DNA from: an uncultured Methanobrevibacter sp.
GTDB lineage: Archaea; Methanobacteriota; Methanobacteria; Methanobacteriales; Methanobacteriaceae
Assembly (NCBI RefSeq): GCF_900314615.1
Contig: NZ_OMWA01000002.1
Location: forward strand, 1 to 64,000
Length of the DNA: 64,000 bases
Reading direction: 5' to 3'
Notes under the pieces: generated by a model
Databases searched by the model: none
Told to the model about the DNA's origin: nothing
Seen by the model: only the letters and a program-made list of their open reading frames with translations
Shown here: positions 19,804 through 28,054 of the stretch, piece by piece
How the letters are laid out: every line of letters begins with the position of its first letter
How positions within the stretch are numbered: position 1 is the stretch's first letter
Position numbers and translations under genes: made by a program

Positions 19804-20916
19804 ATGAGTACTTTAGAAAAGATGAAAATTCTTACAGATTCCGCACAATATGACTTATGTGATTATGTCAGTCACAATAAGAGCTCACAAATAAATTTAC
19901 CCGGAATCTATGAAGCTATAGGCCATAACGGATGTAAAATTCCTCTTTTTAAAACACTCCAATCAAATAAATGCAAAAACGATTGCAAGTATTGCATAAA
20001 CCAGTCTAAAAGAAACTTTACAAGACTGGAACTGTCACCTGAGGAACTTGCAAAGGCATTTCTTGGATATTACAACAGAGGCCTTGTAAACGGTCTATTT
20101 TTAAGCTCTGGAATAAGTGATGATGTAGACTCCACAATGGAAAAACAGATTGAAACTGTTCATCTTTTAAGAAAAAAATATGGATATGATGACTACATCC
20201 ACCTTAAAATTGTACCTGGAGCAAGCAAGGATTCCATTAGAAGGGCAATGGCATTGGCAAATAGAGTAAGTATTAACATTGAAGCTGCAACTCCTTCAGG
20301 TCTTGCGGAATTATCATCTACTAAAGACTATAACAAAGATATACTGAGAAGATTATCCTGGATAAATTCTCTACAGCATAAAAGTACAACATATCCAAAT
20401 TCTACTCATACCACCCAGCTTATTGTCGGTGCAAATGATGAAAGTGACAAGGAGATTTTATCAAGAATGGAAAAAATCTACAAAAAATCCGATCTGAAAA
20501 GGACATATTTTTCTGCTTTTACCCCAATTGAAGAAACAGATTTCAGCAATAAAGAGGCATGTTCAACAGACAGGACCGCAAAATTATACAATGCAGACAG
20601 TTTACTTAATGATTATCACTACAGCGTAAAGGAACTGGTATTTGATGATAATGATAAGTTATCTCTGAGACAAGATCCGAAGATATTAGCTGCAAAAAAT
20701 ATGGATATATTCCCTGTAGAAGTCAACTCTGCACCATTGATAGAACTGATAAGAGTTCCAGGTATTGGTATAAAATCTGCAAAACAAATAATTTCTATTA
20801 GGAAAAAATCACCATTTACGAATAAAGAACAGCTTCGAAAATTAGGTGTTGTAGTAGACAGAGCTGAACCATATATCAAAATAAGCGGACAATATCAAAC
20901 TACTTTTGATTTTTAG
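19804..20916 (+). CDS. Radical SAM protein with C-terminal HhH domain (DNA modification/repair type)
   Basis: A 370-residue protein. An N-terminal radical-SAM barrel carries CKNDCKYC (CX3CX2C, residues ~57-64), which would hold the 4Fe-4S cluster and S-adenosylmethionine. 'LFLSSGI' and 'LKIVPGA' fit the following strands. The last ~60 residues form a helix-hairpin-helix ('RVPGIGIKSAKQIISIR'), a nucleic-acid-binding element. This matches the family named 'putative DNA modification/repair radical SAM protein' (TIGR03916 type), often paired in bacteria with a uracil-DNA-glycosylase-like partner; no such partner is in this window. The substrate is unknown. The start has little Shine-Dalgarno character and a TATA-like box ~45 nt upstream, so the leader is probably short. 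It is monocistronic. Confidence 0.82.
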   Translation: MSTLEKMKILTDSAQYDLCDYVSHNKSSQINLPGIYEAIGHNGCKIPLFKTLQSNKCKNDCKYCINQSKRNFTRLELSPEELAKAFLGYYNRGLVNGLFLSSGISDDVDSTMEKQIETVHLLRKKYGYDDYIHLKIVPGASKDSIRRAMALANRVSINIEAATPSGLAELSSTKDYNKDILRRLSWINSLQHKSTTYPNSTHTTQLIVGANDESDKEILSRMEKIYKKSDLKRTYFSAFTPIEETDFSNKEACSTDRTAKLYNADSLLNDYHYSVKELVFDDNDKLSLRQDPKILAAKNMDIFPVEVNSAPLIELIRVPGIGIKSAKQIISIRKKSPFTNKEQLRKLGVVVDRAEPYIKISGQYQTTFDF

Positions 20917-21118
20917 TTTTTATGATAGATTATTTAATGAATGAAGCATATTTATTTTATAATAATTGAGTGTAGATTTGACAATATCAATAGAAAAAAA
21001 ATAGTAATAATATATTTTATTGAAAATATACAGAGCACAATTTCAACTGTAAAAATCGACAAAAAATATCAAATAGTAATATTATAAAATATAATAAAAA
21101 AAAGTAGATTATAAGAAA

Positions 21119-21721
21119 TTAGAATTCTTCAAATAATTTCCATATTTCAGGATATTTTTTAGAAACAGCTTCATCAATTAAAGTGGAAGCTTCTTTAGAA
21201 ATACTGAATTCAGGTTCAGTTTTACGTAAGTATCTAAATACTGCTGAAGATCTAGCAGACCAAAGTGTAATCCTTGGATTTTTATTTACTATTTCTTTAA
21301 CTTCATCAACATGAGCCATATTTACTCGGATTTCTGGGACTTCTTGTGATGTTTGTACAGTCTCTTCGCTACTGCTATCGCCAGATAAGTCTTCGGATGT
21401 TCCAGTCTCCTCTGAAGTTTCTTCCTCTGTTTCTTCCTCTGAGACCTCTTCTCCGCTTTCTTCACTTCCTTCTGAAGTTGGTTTATCTTCTTCAACATCG
21501 TCCTCTTCCTCTATTTCCTCAAAAATATTTTTATCATCACTAGGCTTTTCTTCCTCTTTTGGAGGTTCTTCTTTAGGAGTTTCCGGTTCTTTTGGAGTTT
21601 CTTCAGGCTCAGTATCATTTAACATATCTTCTAAAGATGGAGTGGAATTACTATCAAAATTTTCATCATAAATATCCGGGATTAAAGAATCCAATCCTTT
21701 TCCAAGACCTTTACGAGGCAT
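21119..21721 (-). CDS. ParB-like partner of ParA (N-terminal ParB motif, acidic linker, novel C-terminus)
   Basis: A 200-residue protein. It begins with the motif 'KGLGKGLDSLIP' (residues 4-15), nearly the same as the N-terminus of bacterial ParB/Spo0J that stimulates the ATPase of ParA. Residues ~20-125 are a very acidic Glu/Ser/Thr linker. The last ~70 residues form a compact, probably helical domain ('NPRITLWSARSSAVFRYLRK') that I do not recognise. The CTPase/ParB-N region and HTH of classical ParB are absent. It starts at the A of the ParA stop codon (TAATG overlap) with GGAGG upstream, so the two are translationally coupled. Inferred role: partition adaptor linking ParA to a DNA site. 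The C-terminal domain would be the DNA reader, perhaps of the AAGTTAT repeats upstream of parA. Confidence 0.7.
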   Translation of the reverse strand: MPRKGLGKGLDSLIPDIYDENFDSNSTPSLEDMLNDTEPEETPKEPETPKEEPPKEEEKPSDDKNIFEEIEEEDDVEEDKPTSEGSEESGEEVSEEETEEETSEETGTSEDLSGDSSSEETVQTSQEVPEIRVNMAHVDEVKEIVNKNPRITLWSARSSAVFRYLRKTEPEFSISKEASTLIDEAVSKKYPEIWKLFEEF

Positions 21722-22500
21722 TAGATACCCTCCTCATCTCTTTTTAAGATTTCTTTTGCTAATTTTAAATAAGCTTTTGTTCCAGTACTGTCCGGATCAT
21801 AAATTAAACAAGGTTTTCCAAAACTTGGAGCCTCAGCTAATCTAATATTTCTAGGAATAACAGTTTTAAACAGCAGATTGCTTTCACCAAAATGACTTTT
21901 AAGCTCTTTATGTACATCCTTACTAAGTCTGGTTCTCTTATCATATAGAGTTAGGAGAATTCCTTTTATTGGGGTTGGACTTCTAAGTCTCTTTTCAACT
22001 AACTGAATAGTATTAATTAAGTCAGCAACACCTTCAAGGGCATAATACTCAGCTTGGATAGGTATTAAAACACTATCGGAAGCTACTAATGCATTGACTG
22101 TTATGACACCTAATGAAGGAGGTAAATCGATGAAAACGTAATCAAATAATGGGACAACATCTTTTAGAGTTTCTTTTAAAATTATATGATAATTTTCACG
22201 TTTAGAAAGCTCCATTCCTGCTCCACTAAGGGATATATTACTTGGGATAATAAACAAATTTTTAATAAACGTAGGAATTGTTGCTTTTTTAATACTTATA
22301 TCCCCTATGATAGCATCGTAGATTGTATTTTCTATTTTAGTTTTATCAATCCCGAAACTAGTTGTAGCATTAGCCTGAGGATCCATATCTACAACTAAAA
22401 CAGATTTTCCCATCACTGCTAGAGATGTTGCAGTATTTACAACAGTTGTTGTTTTACCACAACCCCCTTTTTGATTCATCACCGCAATTACTTCACTCAT
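21721..22500 (-). CDS. ParA/Soj-family partition ATPase
   Basis: A 259-residue protein with the deviant Walker A motif 'KGGCGKTTT' (residues ~11-19), including the extra signature lysine of the ParA/MinD class. It also has 'DMDPQANAT' (switch region) and 'YVFIDLPPSLG' (Walker B). These residues make it a dimerising, DNA-binding ATPase that forms gradients on the nucleoid. The start ATG at 22500 has AGGAG 8 nt upstream. It is first in a two-gene operon with the ParB-like partner, and preceded by a ~370-bp field of AAGTTAT-type repeats. This arrangement is typical of partition cassettes (site, parA, parB). It could partition the chromosome or, by analogy with other Soj proteins, position another cargo. 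Confidence 0.9.
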   Translation of the reverse strand: MSEVIAVMNQKGGCGKTTTVVNTATSLAVMGKSVLVVDMDPQANATTSFGIDKTKIENTIYDAIIGDISIKKATIPTFIKNLFIIPSNISLSGAGMELSKRENYHIILKETLKDVVPLFDYVFIDLPPSLGVITVNALVASDSVLIPIQAEYYALEGVADLINTIQLVEKRLRSPTPIKGILLTLYDKRTRLSKDVHKELKSHFGESNLLFKTVIPRNIRLAEAPSFGKPCLIYDPDSTGTKAYLKLAKEILKRDEEGI

Positions 22501-22520
22501 TCAAGAATTCTCCTATTTCT

Positions 22521-22889
22521 GATAAGTTTTAAGTTATCAGTTATGATTTATAACTTAAAAATTATATTTTTTAAAGAATAACTTTTCAGTTATCCAGTAT
22601 AAGTTAAAAGGATTAAGTTATTACTTTTAAATTAAAACTTAAAGGAAATAACTTCTAAGTTCTAACTTCTAAGGGATAGGAATTAAGTTTTAAGTTAAAA
22701 CTTCAAAGTTATAAAAAATAAGTTTTAAGAAATAACTTATCATAACTAACTTTTAACAAATAAGTTATATTTTATAACTTCTATCTTATAAATTATTCGT
22801 TTTCACAAATAAGTTATTAGTTAACACTTGCAAGTTATTAGTTATAACTTATAACATTAAGAAAAAATGATAAGTTATAACTTATAAGT
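22521..22889. repeat. Field of AAGTTAT/ATAACTT motifs upstream of parA (candidate parS-like site)
   Basis: I count 24 AAGTT/AACTT pentamers in about 370 bp in both orientations, about 14 of them as full AAGTTAT/ATAACTT heptamers. The best copy is the 16-bp perfect palindrome ATAAGTTATAACTTAT (22870-22885). The same core extended to 18 bp (22870-22887) is found exactly again at 32669-32686. The field fills the whole gap between trpB2 and parA. By position it could be the partition site and/or the operator of the parA operon. Confidence 0.65.
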
Positions 22890-22917
22890 CAAAAATTATA
22901 AAAAAAATAAAGAAGGA

Positions 22918-24219
22918 TTATTTAGCGTTTTCCATAGATCCTTCGAAATAGCTAGCATATCCTTTTAAGTCCAACATTCCATGACCTGAGAAGTTCATGA
23001 CAATGGTTTTTTCCTCACCAGTCTGTTTGCATTTTAATGCTTCATCAATAGCAACTTTAATTGCATGAGTGGTTTCAGGAGCAGGCAATATACCTTCATT
23101 ACGTGCAAATGTAATACCGGCTTCGAAAACATCTCTTTGATGAGCAGATCTAGGTTCAATATAGCCCTCTTTAGTTAATAGTGATACTAAAGGTGACATA
23201 CCATGGTATCTTAAACCTCCTGCATGAACAGTAGGAGCAACGAAGTCATGACCTAAGGTAAACATCTTAAGCATTGGAGTAAATCCGCTGACATCACCGA
23301 AATCGTATTCATAACTTCCTTTAGTTAATGTAGGACAAGCGCTAGGTTCAACTGCAATAAACTGAGTTTCAGATTCACCGTTAATTTTATCTTTAATAAA
23401 TGGGAATAAACAACCTGCAAGATTACTTCCACCACCTGCACAAGCAATCATCACATCAGGAGTTTCTTCAGCAATTTCAAGCTGTTTTTTAAGTTCCTGA
23501 CCGATAATGGTTTGATGAAGCATTACATGGTTCAATACACTACCTAAAGAGTATTTGACTTCATCATTTTCCAGAGCTTCTTCCATAGCTTCAGAAATAG
23601 CTACTCCTAAAGAGCCTGGATGGTCTGGATTTTCAGCTAAAATACCTCTGCCTACTTTAGTATTTTCACTTGGAGAAGCATAGACATTACCGTTATAGAT
23701 ATTCATTATATTTTTTCTGTCAGGCTTTTGGTTGAATGATACTTTAACCATATAAACTGTACATTCAATGTCAAGCAAATTACATGCAAGAGATAAAGCC
23801 GTACCCCATTGGCCAGCACCGGTTTCAGTAGTTAATCTTTCAACACCCTCTTTTTTAGCAAAATAAGCCTGAGGGATAGCTGAGTTCAACTTATGTGAAC
23901 CCGTTGGCGAAGTATCTTCACGCTTATAATAGATTTTAGCAGGAGTATTAAGATACTCTTCAAGTTTAGTAGCTCTAAATAATGGAGAAGGTCTGCCCAT
24001 CTGCATATAAAGTTTTCTTACGTCATTTGGTATTTTAATATATTGATCTTGAGCAAATTCCTGTTCCAAACCTGCTTTTGTAAAAGCCAACTGAAGAGAT
24101 GCAATCTGATCTTTACCTTCACTATTAATAGGCATAGGAAGTTCAACTGGCAAATCAGCGATAATATTGTACCATTCTTTAGGCACTTCATTAGAGTTTA
24201 AAGTAATTTTGTAATCCAT
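22918..24219 (-). CDS. trpB2: Tryptophan synthase beta chain, TrpB2 type
   Basis: A 433-residue PLP enzyme that condenses indole with serine (or phosphoserine) to tryptophan. The PLP lysine lies in 'TGSHKLNSA'; 'ETGAGQWG' and the phosphate-binding 'CAGGGSNLAG' follow. The N-terminal extension and length (~430 residues rather than ~400) mark the TrpB2 subgroup, which usually acts without TrpA or in indole salvage. It has no Shine-Dalgarno sequence; a TATA box at ~24243-24250 places the transcription start at or very near the ATG, so the mRNA is probably leaderless. Two TGTACA boxes just upstream of the TATA box indicate TrpY control. No other trp gene is nearby. Confidence 0.93.
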   Translation of the reverse strand: MDYKITLNSNEVPKEWYNIIADLPVELPMPINSEGKDQIASLQLAFTKAGLEQEFAQDQYIKIPNDVRKLYMQMGRPSPLFRATKLEEYLNTPAKIYYKREDTSPTGSHKLNSAIPQAYFAKKEGVERLTTETGAGQWGTALSLACNLLDIECTVYMVKVSFNQKPDRKNIMNIYNGNVYASPSENTKVGRGILAENPDHPGSLGVAISEAMEEALENDEVKYSLGSVLNHVMLHQTIIGQELKKQLEIAEETPDVMIACAGGGSNLAGCLFPFIKDKINGESETQFIAVEPSACPTLTKGSYEYDFGDVSGFTPMLKMFTLGHDFVAPTVHAGGLRYHGMSPLVSLLTKEGYIEPRSAHQRDVFEAGITFARNEGILPAPETTHAIKVAIDEALKCKQTGEEKTIVMNFSGHGMLDLKGYASYFEGSMENAK

Positions 24220-24236
24220 AATAATACTAACATCAA

Positions 24237-24272
24237 TGTACTATATAAATCTTTTTTGTACAAAAATGTACA
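24237..24272 (-). promoter_or_regulatory. trpB2 promoter with tandem TRP boxes (TrpY operator)
   Basis: Two exact TGTACA boxes (24257-24262 and 24267-24272), spaced one helical turn apart, sit directly upstream of the TATA-like ATTTATATAG (24241-24250, minus strand). A third near-match (TGTACT, 24237-24242) overlaps the other side. TGTACA is the known TRP box bound by TrpY in Methanothermobacter, which also controls trpB2 there. Binding here would block TBP/TFB. Confidence 0.75.
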
Positions 24273-24309
24273 GTTTAATTATTAATAATATAAAAAACAA
24301 TTTAAAACC

Positions 24310-25338
24310 ATGAGAATATTAGCTATTGATGTAGGAACAGGTACCCAGGATATAATGATATACGATACTGAAAAAGAACTGGAAAATTCCATAAAATTGG
24401 TATTGCCTTCCCCGCATTTGTTCATTTCACAAAAAATAAGAGAAATAGAAAATGACATCTACTTTAAAGGAGAAATAATGGGCGGAGGAAAATTAAAAAA
24501 GACTATCCAGGAGCATATGGATAAAGGATATGACGTTGTAATGCACCCTACATGTGCAAGAACAATCAGAGACAACCTTGAACAGGTAAAATCATTCGGA
24601 ATAAAAATATCTGAAAATGAAAAGGAATTCAAAGACTATACAAAAATTTCCCTTGGAGATATAAACATTACAAAACTTTCAGAATTTTTACTTGGATATG
24701 ACCTGGAATTTGACTTTGATAAGATTGCAATAGCTGTACAGGATCACGGATACAATGAAAATATGGGAGATCGGGATTTCAGATTCGAAAAAATAAGAGA
24801 AAAAGTCTCAAAACCTATTTCACCACTGGAGTTCGGATTTGTTGAAGACATTCCTGAATATTTCACAAGAATGCAGGCTGTAAAAAGACAGATAAAATCT
24901 GAAGGAATAGAAGATACACCATTGGTAATGGATACCAAATTTGCATCAATAGCTGGAATGTGTTACGATGAAATGGTTGAAAAATTAAACAGTTTTGTGG
25001 TAATAGATATAGGAAACGGTCACACAACAGCAGCATCAATAGAAAACGGTAAAATTCAAGGAGTATTTGAACATCATACATCAAGTTTAACTGGTGAATC
25101 ACTTGAAAGATACATAAAAAGACTGGCATCAGGTGAAATAACCCATGAAGAAGTTTACAATGACCATGGCCACGGCGCACATGTTTTAAATCCGATTTCA
25201 AAATTGGAAAAAGTAATAGTGAGCGGGCCTAAAAGGGAACTGATTGAAAAAACAAATCTTGACTGGCATCATGCTGCACCTGGAGGTGATGTGATGATGA
25301 CCGGTACTGTAGGATTAGTAAAGACAATATTAGGATGA
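24310..25338 (+). CDS. DUF1786 family protein (ASKHA-like fold)
   Basis: A 342-residue protein. The N-terminus 'LAIDVGTGTQDIMIYD' resembles phosphate-1 of the actin/sugar-kinase/Hsp70 ATPases, and 'VVIDIGNGHTTAASIENG' (~residues 230-247) looks like the second phosphate loop. The whole fits the uncharacterised archaeal DUF1786 (COG4012) family. Its biochemical role is unknown. It probably has a leaderless or very short leader, as no ribosome-binding site is visible and TATA-like sequence lies ~25 nt upstream. It shares a divergent promoter region with trpB2 and is followed after 4 nt by a PHP-domain gene, so the two are probably co-transcribed. Confidence 0.75.
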   Translation: MRILAIDVGTGTQDIMIYDTEKELENSIKLVLPSPHLFISQKIREIENDIYFKGEIMGGGKLKKTIQEHMDKGYDVVMHPTCARTIRDNLEQVKSFGIKISENEKEFKDYTKISLGDINITKLSEFLLGYDLEFDFDKIAIAVQDHGYNENMGDRDFRFEKIREKVSKPISPLEFGFVEDIPEYFTRMQAVKRQIKSEGIEDTPLVMDTKFASIAGMCYDEMVEKLNSFVVIDIGNGHTTAASIENGKIQGVFEHHTSSLTGESLERYIKRLASGEITHEEVYNDHGHGAHVLNPISKLEKVIVSGPKRELIEKTNLDWHHAAPGGDVMMTGTVGLVKTILG

Positions 25339-25342
25339 TAAA

Positions 25343-26002
25343 ATGCTAAAAATGGACTCACATATCCACAGCGAATATTCGCCGGACTCAAATTCAAAAA
25401 TAGATTACATACTGGATGTAGCCAGAAAAAGAAATATAGATGTGATTGCAATTAGTGACCACAATACCGTTGATGGAACCAGTGAAGTTTTAAGAAAAAC
25501 AAGAAACACAGATATATTAGCCATTCCATCTATAGAAATTTCTTCAACAGAAGGCCATATACTTGGTTTTGGCTGTGAGGAAAACATACCTAGAGACCTA
25601 ACTCCTGAAGATACAATTGACAGAATCCATGATTTAGGAGGTCTTGCAATTATACCTCATCCATATTGTTTTTACAGACATGGACTGCTGCATAAAACAG
25701 ACTATAAAAAATTAAAAATAGATGCAATAGAAACAAAAAACGCCAGATTTATTGCAGGTTACTGCAATAATAAAGCAAAAAAATTATCACAAAAAGAAAA
25801 TATTCCTTCCCTGGGAGCAAGTGATGCCCATTACTGGGAATTCGTTGGGGACTGTTATAGTCTGGTTGATGCTGAAAAAGATATTGACAGCATTTTTAAA
25901 GCAATAGTTAAAAATAATGTAGAGGCTCATGGAAAGGGTACATCAAACATGTTGCTTTCAAAATACTTGTTTGAGCGAAATGTATTAAAGAAATTTGATT
26001 AA
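25343..26002 (+). CDS. PHP-domain metal-dependent phosphoesterase
   Basis: A 219-residue protein with the PHP-family metal-binding motifs in order: 'DSHIHSEYSPDS' (HxH, residues ~5-16), 'AISDHNTVDG', 'IPHPYCFYRHG' and 'GASDAHYWE'. The family (COG0613 type) includes nucleotide and oligonucleotide phosphoesterases such as RNase AM/YciV. The exact substrate cannot be told from sequence. It follows the DUF1786 gene after only 4 nt. It ends at a hairpin shared with the convergent alba gene. Confidence 0.85.
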   Translation: MLKMDSHIHSEYSPDSNSKIDYILDVARKRNIDVIAISDHNTVDGTSEVLRKTRNTDILAIPSIEISSTEGHILGFGCEENIPRDLTPEDTIDRIHDLGGLAIIPHPYCFYRHGLLHKTDYKKLKIDAIETKNARFIAGYCNNKAKKLSQKENIPSLGASDAHYWEFVGDCYSLVDAEKDIDSIFKAIVKNNVEAHGKGTSNMLLSKYLFERNVLKKFD

Positions 26003-26023
26003 AAAGAGCTTAGTTACTCTTTT
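26002..26023. terminator. Bidirectional hairpin between PHP gene and alba
   Basis: AAAAGAG-8 nt-CTCTTTT. The A/T ends give a T-run on either strand, and the hairpin overlaps the 3' ends of the two convergent genes, so it can terminate both. Confidence 0.65.
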
Positions 26024-26285
26024 CAATTAAAATTTCAATAATAGACACATTTGTTTTTTCCTGATTGTAATTTTCAATTTCTTCAGTAGAAATTTGAATA
26101 TCTGTAACATCGGAATCTGGTACAAATCTGTTGCGAACAATTTCAGCAGCATCAACAGCCCGACTTATAGCTTTACCTCTAGCACGAAGTAATACTTTAT
26201 CAGAACCCTCATTAAATTGAGTAACAACTGCTAAAACATAATTCATAACAGGTTTACTACCTACAAAAATTGTATTATTTTCCAT
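26010..26285 (-). CDS. albA: DNA/RNA-binding protein Alba
   Basis: A 91-residue chromatin protein, the usual size for Alba. 'NNTIFVGSKPVMNYVLAVV' carries the lysine that contacts DNA and is acetylated in Sulfolobus Alba. 'LRARGKAISRAVDAAEIVRNRF' is the conserved basic helix. It dimerises and coats DNA or RNA. GGTGA precedes the ATG. It is a single gene, convergent with the PHP gene. Together with the histone at 62.1 kb, it shows two archaeal chromatin systems in one window. Confidence 0.95.
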   Translation of the reverse strand: MENNTIFVGSKPVMNYVLAVVTQFNEGSDKVLLRARGKAISRAVDAAEIVRNRFVPDSDVTDIQISTEEIENYNQEKTNVSIIEILIEKSN

Positions 26286-26479
26286 ATTAACTCACCATAT
26301 AAAATATTTATTTTCAATGTATATAAAATTTTACATAAAAATTAAATAAAAAAATTAGAAAAATATATATGAAAATTTAAAAAATATATAAAAAAAATAA
26401 AAAAAAATAAAATTAAATAAACAAAAAGTCAAATGATTGAAAATAAATAAAAAAATAAATAAAAATTGAAAAAAATTAA

Positions 26480-28003
26480 TTATTGGTTTCTATTTATTAA
26501 CAATAATTTATTCATAGAATCAATAACTGCAAGGATACTTGCAAGAACTACATCCTGATTGGTTGACCTGCCTGTGGATTTATTACCATGTGAATCAGAA
26601 GTGATAACAAAAACCTCAGCCAACGCATCTGTACCGCCGTTAATAGCTTCCAGATTATATTCTTCAAGTTCCAAATCGATAGTATCCTGAACTAAAGTAC
26701 GTACGGCATTCAATGCTGCATCAATAGGTCCGACACCAGTACTTGCAGTTTCTTTTTCGTCACCATCTATCTCCAATTTAACAGTAGCAGTAGGTGAAAC
26801 ATTAGCTCCCATTGAAATATTCATGCCTTTAATAATTATAGGAGTTTCACGAGCTGAAGCAAGTTCAGTAATAGCAATGGAAATCAGATCATCATCAGTT
26901 ACACATCTTCCACTGTCCCCAAGACTTTTGATTTGAGCAAAAACATTGTTGAACTGTTCTTGATTCAAGTCTATATGATACTCCTTAAGTTTGGATTTTA
27001 AGGAATTTGCACCAGTGTGCTTTCCCAAAACGATTTTTCTTGAATGGCCAACCATTTCAGGAGACATTGGTTCATAAGTAAATGCATTATTTAAAATACC
27101 ATGAACATGAATACCGGATTCGTGGGCAAATGCGTTATCTCCTACAATAGGCTTATTGACAGGCATTTTAATACCGGTTAAACGGCCGACAAGATGTGAT
27201 AAACTGTAAAGTCTAGTAGTGTCCAGTCCTAAATCAACACCATAAGCAACTTTTAATGTAACGACAAGCTCTTCTAAAGAGCAGTTACCAGTTCTTTCAC
27301 CTAATCCATTGACGGTTACATGAGCCTGGTCAGCTCCACATTCCATAGCAGTTAAAGTATTAGCTGTTGCAAGACCGAAATCATTATGGAAATGAACACT
27401 TACAGGAGTCTTGAAGTTATTTTTAATATCAGAAATAAGTTCACGTGTATGAACAGGTGTTAAAACCCCTACGGTATCCGGTACATCCAAAAAGTCAGCA
27501 CCTGCACTTTCAACCTCGCTAAAAATTTCCAATAAGAATTCTCTTTCTGTTCTGGTGGAATCCTCTGCAGAAAATTCAACAGTCAGTCCATGGTCTTTAG
27601 CATATTCGACTGAGCTTACGGCACTTTCAATTATTTCTTCTTTGGATTTTTTGAGTTTATAATCCCTATGTAAAGGTGAAGTACCTATAAATGTATGAAT
27701 ATAACTTAAATCTGAATCCAAAACAGCATCAATATCTTTATTTAAAGAACGTGAAAGACCAACAAGAGTTGAATCCAAATTTAAAGCATTGATTTCTTTA
27801 GCAGCTTTTATTTCACCGGGAGAAGAAGCTGGAAAACCGACTTCAATTTTATCTACACCCAGATTATTAAGTTTTTGTGCAATTTGAATCTTTTCATCAA
27901 CAGTCAATGCAACACCAGGTGTTTGTTCACCATCTCTTAGAGTTGTATCGAAAATGTATATTTTATTAGCCAAGTTAATTTCTGAATATTTCTGATTAGG
28001 CAT
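26480..28003 (-). CDS. leuA: 2-isopropylmalate synthase (LeuA type)
   Basis: A 507-residue acetyl-CoA-dependent Claisen condensation enzyme. 'DTTLRDGEQTPGV' (residues ~19-31) and 'VHFHNDFGLATAN' are the catalytic and metal-binding motifs, and 'GERTGNCSLEE' and 'HESGIHVHG' follow. The C-terminal ~120 residues form the LeuA-type regulatory dimer domain ('GVGPIDAALNAVRTLV...GGTDALAEV'), which excludes AksA (homocitrate synthase, no such domain). 'EVGFPASSPGE' and 'IHTFIGTSPLHR' favour isopropylmalate synthase over citramalate synthase (CimA), the main alternative. It makes 2-isopropylmalate from 2-oxoisovalerate for leucine synthesis. No other leucine gene is adjacent. Confidence 0.83.
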   Translation of the reverse strand: MPNQKYSEINLANKIYIFDTTLRDGEQTPGVALTVDEKIQIAQKLNNLGVDKIEVGFPASSPGEIKAAKEINALNLDSTLVGLSRSLNKDIDAVLDSDLSYIHTFIGTSPLHRDYKLKKSKEEIIESAVSSVEYAKDHGLTVEFSAEDSTRTEREFLLEIFSEVESAGADFLDVPDTVGVLTPVHTRELISDIKNNFKTPVSVHFHNDFGLATANTLTAMECGADQAHVTVNGLGERTGNCSLEELVVTLKVAYGVDLGLDTTRLYSLSHLVGRLTGIKMPVNKPIVGDNAFAHESGIHVHGILNNAFTYEPMSPEMVGHSRKIVLGKHTGANSLKSKLKEYHIDLNQEQFNNVFAQIKSLGDSGRCVTDDDLISIAITELASARETPIIIKGMNISMGANVSPTATVKLEIDGDEKETASTGVGPIDAALNAVRTLVQDTIDLELEEYNLEAINGGTDALAEVFVITSDSHGNKSTGRSTNQDVVLASILAVIDSMNKLLLINRNQ

Positions 28004-28054
28004 TGTATCACAATAATAATTTTTATTAAATAAATTTAATGTTAAAGATAGATA

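Noticed and set aside
22521..22889. AAGTTAT field as a replication origin with ORB elements
   Set aside because: There is no Cdc6/Orc1 gene nearby and no ORB-like G-rich motif; adjacency to parA fits a partition site or operator better.
24863..25201. Minus-strand open frame of 112 codons
   Set aside because: Antisense to the DUF1786 gene, with His/Leu-rich nonsense composition.
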